Positions 1-8,972 of a DNA stretch of 64,000 nt are shown one piece after another. A program made the position numbers and the translations under genes. The notes beneath the pieces were generated by a model, which had not been told where the DNA came from, ran no database searches, and saw only the letters and a list, made by a program, of their open reading frames with translations. Every line of letters begins with the position of its first letter. Position 1 is the first letter of the stretch. The stretch is from Pandoraea pulmonicola (lineage in GTDB: Bacteria; Pseudomonadota; Gammaproteobacteria; Burkholderiales; Burkholderiaceae): NCBI RefSeq assembly GCF_000815105.2, contig NZ_CP010310.2, forward strand, positions 5,332,001 to 5,396,000, written 5' to 3'.

Positions 1-1798
1 GCACCGAGATCGCCGCGCCGCCGAGCGCGCCACCGGCGGGCCTCGCCCCGCGATAGCCGACCGACACCGTTGCCCCCCACTGCCGCGATACGTCCGCGAT
101 CGCGCCGCGCGTGTCGTACAGCTGTTCGGGCGTGAGCGGCAGGCGCTTCGCGTCGTACTCGTCGATGGCGTTGCGGAACGTCGTTTCGGCCTCGTCCTTC
201 TTTCCGGCGGCGGCCAGTGCATAGCCCTCGGCCAGAACGATGTCCGGCGGCGCCTTGCCGGTCGCGCGAGCGGCGCGGAAATCCTCGACCGCCAGCGCCG
301 GCTCGTCGAGCCGTTGGCGCAGGTAGCCGCGCTGCACCAGCAGATCGGGATCGTTCGGTTTCTCGGCGAGCGCCTTCTCGATGCGCTCGCCCGCTTCCTT
401 GGCTTGCGCCGCGTTGCCGGCAGCCAGCGCCGACGTCAGCAGGCTCTGGTAGATCGGACTCTTCGGCTCCAGCTCGACCGCACGGCGCGCCTGCTTGATC
501 GCTTCCTGGTAGTCCTCGCGGTCGTACGCCGCATAGGCTTGCGCCGACGGGCCGCCATACCCGACCGTGTCGTACGGCAGCAATTCGTAGACCGTGCCGT
601 AAGGCGTCTCGCGCGGATCCTGGATCGGCGCGGGGAAATTGACCTGCGTGAGCACCGTCGGCGGACGCTTGCCGGCGCGCGCCAGCTTCAGGCGCTTCTT
701 CACGAGATCGTCCTTGGCTTCCTTGCCGTCCTTTTCGGCCAGCGGGGCGAGCAGTGCGAGCGCGCGCGCGTGATCGCCGCCGGCGAGCGCCGCATCGACG
801 GCGATCAGACGCACGTTGCGCTGCTGGCCCTCGTCGAGCCAGTCCTGCTTGAGCGCTTCGTCGAAGTCGGCGTCGGCCAGCGACTTCTTGCCCTGCAACT
901 GGCGCAGATACCCACGCATCTCCAGCGCCACGGTGTTCTCGTCGTTCTGCTTGATCGCGTCCGTCGCCGCATCTTCCGCCTCGGGCAGTTGCTGGTCGAG
1001 CATCAGCGCCGAGATCAACAGCAAGCGGTAGCTGTCGTCGTCGGGCGCGAGCCGCACCGCTTCGCGCGCGAACGGAATCGCGTCGTTCGGCTTGTTGTCG
1101 ATGATCGCCTGGTAGCCCTGGCTTGCCGGCTCGATCGCCATGCGCGCGCGCAGCACCTGGATGCGCGCCTTCAGGTCCGAGGTGTTGGGCGCGCCCAGCG
1201 AGATCGCCGTGTTGGCAGCCGCCACGCCCTCCTCGAATTTTTCCTGCGCTTCAAGCCCGGCGATCCACAGCAGCGCCCATGCGCCTTGCGTCGGGTCGAT
1301 GCGGAAGGCCTGCTCCGCATGCGCGGCGGATTCCGCGTATTGTTGCGCGTTGGCTTCCGAATAAGCCTGCGTGGCGATCGGAAAACCACGACGGAAGGCT
1401 TCCGTCGGCGGCGGTCCGCCCGCCTGCGCCTGGCTGAGGTTCGTGCTCGCGTCGCGCAACGCGGGCGAATCCAGGCCGTACTTGATGGCGTCCTCGACGG
1501 CCTTGCGGGCCTCGTCGAGCTTGCCCGCACGCTGCAGCGAGTACACCAGCAGCATGCGCAGACGCAGCACGTCCGGGCGCAGGCGCACGGCGGACGCGGC
1601 CGCGCTGGCCGCCTGCGCGAAGCGCCCTGCCTGGTAGTGCTTGTAGGCCTGGTCGGCGAACTTCCACGCCTGTCCGGAAAGCGGCGCGTCGCCGGTGGGC
1701 CGCGCCGCGCGCGGCTGGGTCTGGGCCGTCGCCTGTGCGGCGGGCCAGCAGCAGGCCATGGCCGTGACGAGAAGGAGCGTACGGAAGGGCGGCATCAT
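1..1798 (-). CDS. nfrA: NfrA-like outer-membrane TPR protein (partial, 3' end outside window)
   Basis: Reading the minus strand gives about 599 residues without a stop. They begin with a signal peptide (MMPPFRTLLLVTAMACCWPA, cleavage near AQA) and continue as alpha-helical TPR-like repeats rich in A, L, R and Y (for example QAYKHYQAGRFAQAASAAA and KQARRAVELEPKSP). The last part visible (VSVGYRGARPAGG) looks like the start of the beta-rich C-terminal NfrA domain. E. coli NfrA is the outer-membrane part of a glycan exporter that serves as the phage N4 receptor. The start codon at 1798 overlaps the nfrB stop (ATGA-type overlap), so the two are translationally coupled; a second ATG at 1795 is possible. 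Assignment rests on TPR architecture plus nfrB next door; the C-terminal domain cannot be checked here. Confidence 0.8.
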   Translation of the reverse strand, partial: MMPPFRTLLLVTAMACCWPAAQATAQTQPRAARPTGDAPLSGQAWKFADQAYKHYQAGRFAQAASAAASAVRLRPDVLRLRMLLVYSLQRAGKLDEARKAVEDAIKYGLDSPALRDASTNLSQAQAGGPPPTEAFRRGFPIATQAYSEANAQQYAESAAHAEQAFRIDPTQGAWALLWIAGLEAQEKFEEGVAAANTAISLGAPNTSDLKARIQVLRARMAIEPASQGYQAIIDNKPNDAIPFAREAVRLAPDDDSYRLLLISALMLDQQLPEAEDAATDAIKQNDENTVALEMRGYLRQLQGKKSLADADFDEALKQDWLDEGQQRNVRLIAVDAALAGGDHARALALLAPLAEKDGKEAKDDLVKKRLKLARAGKRPPTVLTQVNFPAPIQDPRETPYGTVYELLPYDTVGYGGPSAQAYAAYDREDYQEAIKQARRAVELEPKSPIYQSLLTSALAAGNAAQAKEAGERIEKALAEKPNDPDLLVQRGYLRQRLDEPALAVEDFRAARATGKAPPDIVLAEGYALAAAGKKDEAETTFRNAIDEYDAKRLPLTPEQLYDTRGAIADVSRQWGATVSVGYRGARPAGGALGGAAISV

Positions 1799-3492
1799 GT
1801 CGCGACGGAAGGAGAATCGTTGGGCTGCAATGCCGGCACAGGCACACCCTGTTGAAACGAAATGGCTTCGTGCAGCGTGGCTTCGTCGAGCCAGCCCATT
1901 TGCATCAGGATTTCGCCGAGCGGGCGCTTCTCGCGCTCCTGCGTCTGCAGTGCGAAGGAGAGTTTGCTCTCGTCGATAGCCTGCCACGACAGCAGCAGCT
2001 CGCCCAGACGCTGACGCTGTTGCGTGAGCTGATCGGTCGACGGGAAGTCGTGCATCGTCTTGTCCCACACCAGGCGCTTGCCCGTCACCAGGTGCACGAT
2101 GAACAGGCGCCACGCGCGCGCGGCCGCCATCGCGTTGATGAAGTTGCCGATCACCATGCGCGGCGCGGCGAGCAATGCGTGCTCCCAACCGTACATGTGA
2201 TAGACGAAGATGCTGCGCTGCAGGACCCGCAGCGCCAGCGCCACGGCGTTCACGCCCATGAGCGTCATGACCCAGCCGTTCGGCGGGAAGAGCGACGGGT
2301 AATAGGTCGTCCACCAGCCCATGCGATCGGCGAACAGGAACAGCACGAAGTTCACCAGCAGCACATAGGCGATGATGGCGACGAACGACGTCGCCAGCCC
2401 CTTGCGGTCGCGAAACAGCAGGTACTTCGTCGCGAGCGAGCCCGCCCATCCGACCTGTATCCAGCCCTGCAGGCCAATGCCCAGAGTCCAGCGCGCCTTC
2501 TGCCGATAGGCGGTCTTGAAGGTGTTCGGGAAATACTCCCGAATGCCCAGCGGCATGCGGATCGTCGAGACCTTTTCCTTGCCGAAGCCGAACAGGCCCG
2601 AACGTTTGATCACGTACTCGACCGGGAACTTGCCGAAGATCTGCTTCATGCCCTTGCGCGCGAGCCGCGCGCCGATGTCGTAGTCCTCGGTCAGCGTGTC
2701 GGTGTTGAACGGCTGGTTGTTCGTCTCGGCGGCCAGTTCTTCGAGCGCGCGGCGAGAGAAACACGTCCCCACGCCGGCCGAGGGCACCATCTTCGACAGG
2801 CTCTCGCGCACCACCAGATCCTTGGTGTGCCATTCGGCGAACTCGTCCATGTAGGTGCCCGCCACGAGTTCGTACCACTCTCGCTCGAGCGAAGTCACCG
2901 GCAGTTGGATAAAGTCGATGCGCGGCAACAGATAGTTGTAGTACTTGAGCTCGAGCGGGTGAAGCACGTCCTCGCTGTCGTGAAGGATCACGCCGGCGAA
3001 CGGTTCGGCCTGCTGCTGGTTCTGCTTGAAGATGGCCTGCACGATCCAGTTCAGACAGTCCGCCTTGCAGGTCGGCCCGTCGTGCGGCACTTCCACGCGG
3101 ACCAACTGGCGATAGCGGCGACGCATGCGCTCGACTTCGGTCTTGGTCTTCTCGTCGTTGCGATAGGTGCCGACGAAGATCATGTAGTTCTTGTACTCGA
3201 GCGTGCCGACCATGCTCTCCAGCATGGCGGCGATCACGTCGTACTCCAGCCAGGCGGGCACCATGATCGCCAGCGGCTGTTCGCGCACGGCGCGCAACTG
3301 CGACGCCTGCAACGGCGTATAGCGGCGCTTGATGAACAGCGCGCGATAGAGCTGGCGTCCCCAGTACCAGCCATCGACGAAGAGATCGTCGATGGCCGAG
3401 AGCAGGATGATGAGACCGACCACCGCGCTGGCCACTTCCAGCACGTGATAGTAGTCGGCCACCAGATAGGGCCAGTAGAGCGAGGAGATCAC
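1795..3492 (-). CDS. nfrB: NfrB-like inner-membrane family 2 glycosyltransferase
   Basis: 565 residues with a GTG start. There is an N-terminal membrane segment (about 18-36), then a GT2 domain with DSED at 172-175, TED at 268-270 and QKARW at 331-335, the classic D, DxD-like, TED and Q/RxxRW motifs. Several membrane helices follow (about 365-440). The C-terminus (RPLGEILMQMGWLDEATLHE) resembles the MshEN/T2SSE-N fold, which binds c-di-GMP in E. coli NfrB. The protein is shorter than E. coli NfrB (about 745 residues), so only part of that module may be present. In E. coli NfrB polymerises a ManNAc-containing glycan from the WecB product; here wecB is in the same operon. It lies 19 bp after the BcsB-like gene. 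Confidence 0.88.
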   Translation of the reverse strand: MISSLYWPYLVADYYHVLEVASAVVGLIILLSAIDDLFVDGWYWGRQLYRALFIKRRYTPLQASQLRAVREQPLAIMVPAWLEYDVIAAMLESMVGTLEYKNYMIFVGTYRNDEKTKTEVERMRRRYRQLVRVEVPHDGPTCKADCLNWIVQAIFKQNQQQAEPFAGVILHDSEDVLHPLELKYYNYLLPRIDFIQLPVTSLEREWYELVAGTYMDEFAEWHTKDLVVRESLSKMVPSAGVGTCFSRRALEELAAETNNQPFNTDTLTEDYDIGARLARKGMKQIFGKFPVEYVIKRSGLFGFGKEKVSTIRMPLGIREYFPNTFKTAYRQKARWTLGIGLQGWIQVGWAGSLATKYLLFRDRKGLATSFVAIIAYVLLVNFVLFLFADRMGWWTTYYPSLFPPNGWVMTLMGVNAVALALRVLQRSIFVYHMYGWEHALLAAPRMVIGNFINAMAAARAWRLFIVHLVTGKRLVWDKTMHDFPSTDQLTQQRQRLGELLLSWQAIDESKLSFALQTQEREKRPLGEILMQMGWLDEATLHEAISFQQGVPVPALQPNDSPSVAT

Positions 3493-3511
3493 GGCGTCAC
3501 GCCCCGGCCGC

Positions 3512-5911
3512 TCAATGACCGCTCTGCTTCTTGCGTCCGGCGCGCAGCGCCAGCACGAGCACCAGCAGCATCACCAGCAACGCGATGGCGATCGCCGGCA
3601 CGCCCCACGACACGTAGCGGCGCCATTCGTAGAACGCACTCTCCCCCGCGCCCGGCGGCTGGCTGGCGTCCGGATTGCTGCTGTCGATCCAGGCGACGGG
3701 GCCGGCCGGTCCGATGATCGCGAGATTGCCGCGATTGAGCAGGAACGGCTCGCCGACGTCCGCTTTCGACTCGCCGACGGCGTACCACAGCAGGCCGTCT
3801 TCGCCGCCACCGCGCACGACTTCCGCCGTCGACAGGTTATTCAGCCCGGTGATGTCGAGCCACTTGGCGTCCTTGCCGCCGATCTCCAGACGCTTGCGAT
3901 CGGACACGCTCACCGTCGGCTTGGCGCCATCGACCGACACTTCCATCGCCACGAAGGGTTTGGACGGCTTCACGCTCTTGCCACCGGCGGCAACCGTGAG
4001 TTCGGTGCGCGACGGGGCCAGACCGCTCGCGGCCGCAATGCCGATCACGCGACGGATGTTCGCGGGGGCGTCCTGGAGGTAGCGATCCGGCACGATGAGC
4101 TGCGGGTTGCCGGCCATGAGCGGCAGCAAGCCGACGAACGTGCCGTCCGGCTCGGCCTTGCCCGGGCGGATGTAGCTCGCCGCCGGCAGGACATTGACCG
4201 GATAGGCCTGCGGAATCTCATCGCAGTTCGCCGAGTACGGTTGGCGCTGCACCGACACGCGCAGCGTATTGTTCACGCCGAGAACATAGCCCGGCACGCG
4301 GGCCTTGAGCTGCTCGGGGCGGCCGTTCGCGTCGAGTTGCTTCGCCGCGAGGAGAATGCCGTTCCAGAACACCGTCGCCACCGGCTTGGACGCCGCCGGG
4401 CCGGGCGCTGCCGACAGGTACAGCGAAATCTCACCCGGCATGCGACCGTCGGAGGCAACCGCGCCCAGCGGGAAGCTCACCGTCCAGTCGCCGCGGGCGA
4501 GCACGTCGAAGCTGTCCGACGAGCCGCCCAGGCTCGACAGGCGTACGACCTGCTTGTCGGCGATGTCCGGCGTACGCGCGATCGGCGCGGTGATGTTGTT
4601 CGAGAGCAGCAGGCGGCGCAGCGAGTTGTCGAAAAGACCGGCGGCCTGCGCCCCGGCGTCTCCCGCCACGGCGATCACCGACTGGTTGCCCATCGACAGC
4701 AGACGGATCTGCTTGGCGGCGAGTGCGTCGTTGGCCAGCGGTGCGCGTTGGGCGCGCCAGGTCTTGAACGCCTCGGCGGCGTCCGCGTCGGAAGCGAGCT
4801 GACCTTGGAGCGCGTCGAAGGCGGCGGCCAGACGCGCGCGCATGGCCGCATCGGCCACCACGACGTCGCCGCTTACCGATGCGGCGTTCACGGCCAGCAG
4901 CGCGCCGAGTTCGGCGTCGTTGGCCAGCTTGTGCGTCGCGCTGTTGTCGCGCAGCGCGGCGAATGCCGGCACGCCGGCGAGGCCCGCCGGCACATTGATA
5001 CCGCGCGTATCGACGACGTCGCCCACGGCCGGCAGCGCGCGCACGACCACGCGCTTGCCGCTGCGCTCCAGCGCCACGCCGATTCGCCAGGCGCTGTCGA
5101 ACGCGTCCTGACCGAGCGTCTTCGAAGCCACGAGCAGCGACGGTGCGCCGGGCAGCGTGCCCCACGCGTCGTCAAGGCTCGACACCGACTTCTGATCGAT
5201 GCGATACGTCAGGCGTGTCTGCGGCGTGATCGTCACCGAATTGGCCAGCGAGCGGTCCGGCTCGCAGCGGTAGTCGCCCGTGCGCGAGTGCCAGTTCACC
5301 GAGAAGCGCACGAAGCCCGAATCGCGCGCACGCGGCGAGACGGAGAGATTGCGCTGCAACGGACCGTCGCCGTCGGGCAGCGACTGCGACGTCATCGGCT
5401 GGCCGTCGATGGACAGCACCACCGACGCCGCGCCACGTTCGCCCTTCAGATAGCGGCCGTCGAACGCGATCGACGCGTCGGCAAGCGGCAGACCCTTGGG
5501 CACCGGCAGATAGAAATCCTGGCTCGCGTCGCCCGACAGCACGATCGGCGCCGTGATGCCCAGATCCGCCAGCGCGATGCTGCGCTGCAGGTTCGTACCA
5601 GCGCCGAGCGCACGCACGCCGTCGCCGAGCGAGCTGGCGTGCGAGAGGGCCGGCGCGAAAGCGCCGAGCGCGGCGAAGGCGGCGAAGGTGGAGAAAGCGC
5701 CGGCGGCGACCAGACGCGTGCGGCACAGCGGCGACCGCGGCAGCAGGGATGATGTTCTGGACAGCATGTCGTGGGCCTTGCGACCGCGCGGGGCGGACGT
5801 CGCAGGCAACAGGTTGGGCAGCGGCATGGTGGTTCCGTGAGTAGGCGCGTCGCTCGCACGAGCGATCGGGTCAGAGTGGGTTGACATCGGCAGGGTGGAC
5901 AGGACAGTCAT
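3512..5911 (-). CDS. BcsB-like periplasmic, membrane-anchored glycan-synthase partner
   Basis: 799 residues from the chosen start. The architecture matches cellulose synthase regulatory subunit BcsB: an export signal (hydrophobic run ending ALSHA), a long periplasmic beta-sandwich region beginning with the jellyroll-type DFYLPVPKG and FSVNWHSRTGDYRCEPDRS stretches, and one C-terminal transmembrane helix (about 770-790) followed by RAGRKKQ. BcsB guides a growing polymer from its GT2 synthase into the periplasm, and NfrB is the adjacent GT2 enzyme, so the same role is inferred here. The start at 5911 is 22 bp after wecB and has GGAG upstream. The alternative at 5767 has AAGG upstream and puts the signal peptide at the true N-terminus, so it may be the real one. 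Confidence 0.78.
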   Translation of the reverse strand: MTVLSTLPMSTHSDPIARASDAPTHGTTMPLPNLLPATSAPRGRKAHDMLSRTSSLLPRSPLCRTRLVAAGAFSTFAAFAALGAFAPALSHASSLGDGVRALGAGTNLQRSIALADLGITAPIVLSGDASQDFYLPVPKGLPLADASIAFDGRYLKGERGAASVVLSIDGQPMTSQSLPDGDGPLQRNLSVSPRARDSGFVRFSVNWHSRTGDYRCEPDRSLANSVTITPQTRLTYRIDQKSVSSLDDAWGTLPGAPSLLVASKTLGQDAFDSAWRIGVALERSGKRVVVRALPAVGDVVDTRGINVPAGLAGVPAFAALRDNSATHKLANDAELGALLAVNAASVSGDVVVADAAMRARLAAAFDALQGQLASDADAAEAFKTWRAQRAPLANDALAAKQIRLLSMGNQSVIAVAGDAGAQAAGLFDNSLRRLLLSNNITAPIARTPDIADKQVVRLSSLGGSSDSFDVLARGDWTVSFPLGAVASDGRMPGEISLYLSAAPGPAASKPVATVFWNGILLAAKQLDANGRPEQLKARVPGYVLGVNNTLRVSVQRQPYSANCDEIPQAYPVNVLPAASYIRPGKAEPDGTFVGLLPLMAGNPQLIVPDRYLQDAPANIRRVIGIAAASGLAPSRTELTVAAGGKSVKPSKPFVAMEVSVDGAKPTVSVSDRKRLEIGGKDAKWLDITGLNNLSTAEVVRGGGEDGLLWYAVGESKADVGEPFLLNRGNLAIIGPAGPVAWIDSSNPDASQPPGAGESAFYEWRRYVSWGVPAIAIALLVMLLVLVLALRAGRKKQSGH

Positions 5912-5933
5912 CGTGAATCGCTCCGGCATCGGG

Positions 5934-7094
5934 TCAGAGTGCATGGCCGAGCGCGGCGGCGTCCGGATCGAATTCGCTGACCGTGCGCCCGCACAGGGCG
6001 TCGACGATGCGTTGCGAGGCATGACCGTCACCGTACGGATTGAGGCGGCGCGAGAACGACGTGTGATACGCGAGGTCGTCGAGCAGGCGCGACACGCCCG
6101 CCACGATACGCTCGCGATTCGCGCCGACGAGCGCCACCGTCCCGGCGGCAACGGCTTCCGGACGTTCGGTCACATCGCGCATGACCAGCACCGGCTTGCC
6201 GAGATACGGCGCCTCTTCCTGCACGCCGCCGGAGTCGGTGAGGATGACGTAGGCGCGCTGCATGAACCACACGAAATCGACGTAATCGAGCGGATCGATG
6301 AGGTGCACGTTACTGAAGCCGGACAGCTCGGTCATCACAACTTCGCGCACGGCCGGATTCAGGTGCACCGGGTAGACGATCTGGATGTCGTCGCAGCGCG
6401 CCAGATCCGAGAGCGCGGCGCAGATGTTGCGAAAGCCGTCGCCGAAGCTCTCGCGACGGTGCCCCGTCACGAGCACCATGCGGCGCGAGCTGTCGAGCCA
6501 CGGATAGCGTGCGGCGACGCCGCGCGCGAGCGGCGAATCGTCGCGCAGGCGCGCGGTGAGCGTGGCCAGCGCGTCGATCACGGTGTTGCCGGTCACGGCG
6601 ATGCGGCCCTGCAGGTTTTCGCGCAGCAGGTTCTCGCGGGACGTGGCCGTCGGCGCGAACAGCCAGTCGCCCACGGCGTCGACCACGCGACGGTTCATTT
6701 CTTCCGGGAACGGCTTACCCAGGTCGCCCGTGCGCAAGCCCGCCTCCACGTGCCCGATCGGAATGCGGCGGTGGAACGCGGCGAGCGCGCACGCCGACGC
6801 AGTGCTCGTATCGCCGTGCACCAGCACGTAGTCGGGCTTCTCTTCTTCGAGCACGGCGTCCACGCGGGCAATGGCGCGCGAGAACAGCCCGTTGAGCGTC
6901 TGGTTGGGCACCATGACTTCGAGGTCGTACCTGGCCGTCAGCCCGAAGAGCGACATGACTTGGTCGAGCATCTGGCGATGCTGGCCGGTCACGCAAACCA
7001 CACTGTCGATGCCCGGCTCACGGTCGAGCGCGGTCACGAGGGGCGCCATCTTGATCGCTTCGGGGCGCGTGCCGAAGATTGACAGAACTTTCAT
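5934..7094 (-). CDS. wecB: UDP-N-acetylglucosamine 2-epimerase (non-hydrolysing)
   Basis: 386 residues, the usual length for the family. It interconverts UDP-GlcNAc and UDP-ManNAc in the cytoplasm. Family motifs are clear: GTRPEAIKMAP at about 8-18, HGDTSTASA, HVEAGLRTGD, the TGNTVID strand, the HRRES loop and DSGGVQEEAPYLGKP followed by RDVTERPEA. The ATG at 7094 starts the conserved MKVLSIFGTRPE, so longer upstream readings are rejected. It is the first gene of the wecB / BcsB-like / nfrB / nfrA operon, which would supply UDP-ManNAc to NfrB. E. coli keeps wecB in the ECA locus, so linkage to nfrAB here is informative. Confidence 0.95.
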   Translation of the reverse strand: MKVLSIFGTRPEAIKMAPLVTALDREPGIDSVVCVTGQHRQMLDQVMSLFGLTARYDLEVMVPNQTLNGLFSRAIARVDAVLEEEKPDYVLVHGDTSTASACALAAFHRRIPIGHVEAGLRTGDLGKPFPEEMNRRVVDAVGDWLFAPTATSRENLLRENLQGRIAVTGNTVIDALATLTARLRDDSPLARGVAARYPWLDSSRRMVLVTGHRRESFGDGFRNICAALSDLARCDDIQIVYPVHLNPAVREVVMTELSGFSNVHLIDPLDYVDFVWFMQRAYVILTDSGGVQEEAPYLGKPVLVMRDVTERPEAVAAGTVALVGANRERIVAGVSRLLDDLAYHTSFSRRLNPYGDGHASQRIVDALCGRTVSEFDPDAAALGHAL

Positions 7095-7791
7095 CGTTAT
7101 TTCTTCTGAACGGCGTCTGCTCGCGCCATACGGGCGCGCAGGCTTATCTCGCCCCGGGACATCGGACAGGGGCTGGCTCAGACATGAGGACGGAATGGCT
7201 GCAGCGACGCTCCGACTATTGTGTCGGTATCCGATATATTGACATCGGTCGTCTGCGCGACGAAGACCCACTGACGATACCGACCGACGAGGTCGGGATC
7301 GAACTACCCCCTCTTGCCACCTCATTCTTCGCTGCAAATCACGCGTTTTTTCGTGGCAGCACAAACTAGGTTGGGCGAATGGTATAGACCCACCGTCCCC
7401 ATACAGTCCCCCCAGGGGGGACGAAAGGAACATTGTGGCGTACGAACAACAACGAAAAGCCGATGAAATCGTGGGCTCGGCCTGCGCGGCGTCGAGGGAA
7501 GCGCCCCGGGGAAGAAGGTTCGGAATGCGCGGAAGTCTTGAGCTGCAACGCTTCAGCGGCGAAAGAGGGGGATCTTGTCAGAATGGCATCGCATCATGCG
7601 AACGATGTAGTTCCGCAGCGTTGCGTCGTGCGGCGCGAGTCGATGGGAATGCCATCGTGGATGGCTGTCACATCCACGACATTTTGTGTGCGCAGGTGGG
7701 CCGTGATCGCGAAAGTGGCTTCGCATCGCGTGAGAATTCCGGTCGGCGGCGCCAACCGGCGAATCGAGGCCTGACCCGGAAGGTAAACGCA
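7095..7791. other. Non-coding leader upstream of wecB with several hairpins
   Basis: About 700 bp without a convincing gene. It contains three short CCGAC/GTCGG-type hairpins in a row (7212-7227, 7231-7248 as CCGAT/ATCGG, and 7284-7296) and a perfect 17-bp palindrome, GTCCCCCCAGGGGGGAC, at 7406-7422. Open frames here have no ribosome-binding site and poor codon use. It probably carries the promoter and control region of the wecB operon, but I cannot place a -10/-35 pair. Confidence 0.45.
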
Positions 7792-7824
7792 AAAGGCCGG
7801 ATGTCGTGAAGACATCCGGCCTTT
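7792..7824 (-). terminator. Rho-independent terminator after the tRNA pair
   Basis: A perfect 14-bp stem (AAAGGCCGGATGTC / GACATCCGGCCTTT) with a 5-nt loop. Read on the minus strand it is followed by TTTTGCGTTTA. It sits about 90 bp downstream of the tRNA-Glu gene. Confidence 0.8.
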
Positions 7825-7913
7825 GTGTGCGTTTTGCGTGCGTTTTTGTGCGTTTTGCCGAATCCGACGCCGGCCGGCCGCGATGTGTCGATGTCACACC
7901 GATGCCGTTGTGA

Positions 7914-7989
7914 TGGCGTCCCCTAGGGGATTCGAACCCCTGTACTCACCGTGAAAGGGTGATGTCCTAGGCCTCTAGACGAAGGGGAC
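7914..7989 (-). tRNA. tRNA-Glu (UUC)
   Basis: 76 nt including an encoded CCA. The acceptor stem is GTCCCCT/AGGGGAC, the T arm reads GGGGTTCGAATCCCC, and the anticodon loop CCCTTTCACGG carries TTC. It lies 17 bp downstream of the tRNA-Ala gene, so the two are probably co-transcribed. Confidence 0.96.
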
Positions 7990-8006
7990 GGAAACCGTCA
8001 TTCGTT

Positions 8007-8082
<76 letters not shown>

Positions 8083-8160
8083 CGCGCGAAGAGGCGTGAC
8101 TATAGCGTGTTTGACAGCGGCGGGCAACCGCTTTCTGGCGGCGCGGGCCCGCCGCGGCCA

Positions 8161-8940
8161 TCACAGGAATTTCGTCGGCCAGATGATCGTGCGCCACATG
8201 TGCGCCGAGGGCGAGCCGTCGAATCCCAACCCTTCCTTCGGCTGCTTGAAATGGCGGCCGATGATGTCGATGAACGGGTCCCAGCTCACCTGCGCGTTCG
8301 GATCGAACGAATAGATGTCGTTGAGCGTGATGAGCCGACTCGTCATGTACCACTTGTGGTTGCGCGCGTACTCCCAGTCGGCCTTGACGTAGTCCTCCGG
8401 CGCGTAGTCCGCGCCGAAGTAGCGGATGTACGCCTCGGGATAGTCGTAACCGACCGAGGCGTCCGGGAAGAAGCGCAACGCCTGGTGATAGCGGATCGCC
8501 CAGCTGACCTCTTCGTCGACGTATGGCGCGATCAGTTGCGCGCCCCAGTAGCCGTGGTCGGCGCGAATGAAGCCGGACACGCTGATGTCGTGCAGCAGGC
8601 AGGCGAGGATCGTCTTCTCGTCGTGCCCGGCCTTGAGCGCATGTGTGGCGCTTTGCAGCAGATGGTTCGCCGGCGCGAAACGGTGGCGGAAGAAGTCGAG
8701 CAGCGTGGGGCGCTCCGGCATCTTCCGCAGGCGCGGATCGTCGCCCATCAGGAAATGCCGGGGATCGGGCTTGCCGCCGGACGGCGGCATGATCGGTGCG
8801 GTCGGATCGCGATCGCCGGACGTGAACAGCACCGAGCGCACGATCTTGCGGTCGAGCTCCTCGATCATCCGGTGTTCCAGCGCGTCGGCGCGCGCCGACA
8901 GGCTCATGCCGGGATGCCCCGGCGCATTCGTGGTGGACAT
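8161..8940 (-). CDS. HD-domain protein of the aromatic catabolic operon
   Basis: 259 residues. Candidate metal ligands follow an HD-domain order: H93 (ANHLLQSA), H117-D118 (ACLLHDIS), H129 (ADHGYWGA) and H152 (RYHQ). HD proteins are mostly metal-dependent phosphohydrolases, but some act as oxygenases; which applies here is not visible. The start at 8940 has AGGAG 7 bp upstream. It is the last gene of a minus-strand operon with aldehyde dehydrogenase, Rieske reductase, amidohydrolase and dioxygenases, which implies a role in aromatic-acid breakdown. Confidence 0.8.
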   Translation of the reverse strand: MSTTNAPGHPGMSLSARADALEHRMIEELDRKIVRSVLFTSGDRDPTAPIMPPSGGKPDPRHFLMGDDPRLRKMPERPTLLDFFRHRFAPANHLLQSATHALKAGHDEKTILACLLHDISVSGFIRADHGYWGAQLIAPYVDEEVSWAIRYHQALRFFPDASVGYDYPEAYIRYFGADYAPEDYVKADWEYARNHKWYMTSRLITLNDIYSFDPNAQVSWDPFIDIIGRHFKQPKEGLGFDGSPSAHMWRTIIWPTKFL

Positions 8941-8972
8941 GTCCTCTCCTGAACGAATCGTGCAGACGGCGC

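Noticed and set aside
1852..5752. Long plus-strand open frames opposite nfrB and the BcsB-like gene
   Set aside because: Antisense shadows of GC-rich genes: rich in R, H, Q, A and V, no ribosome-binding sites, no family motifs. The minus-strand proteins carry clear domains.
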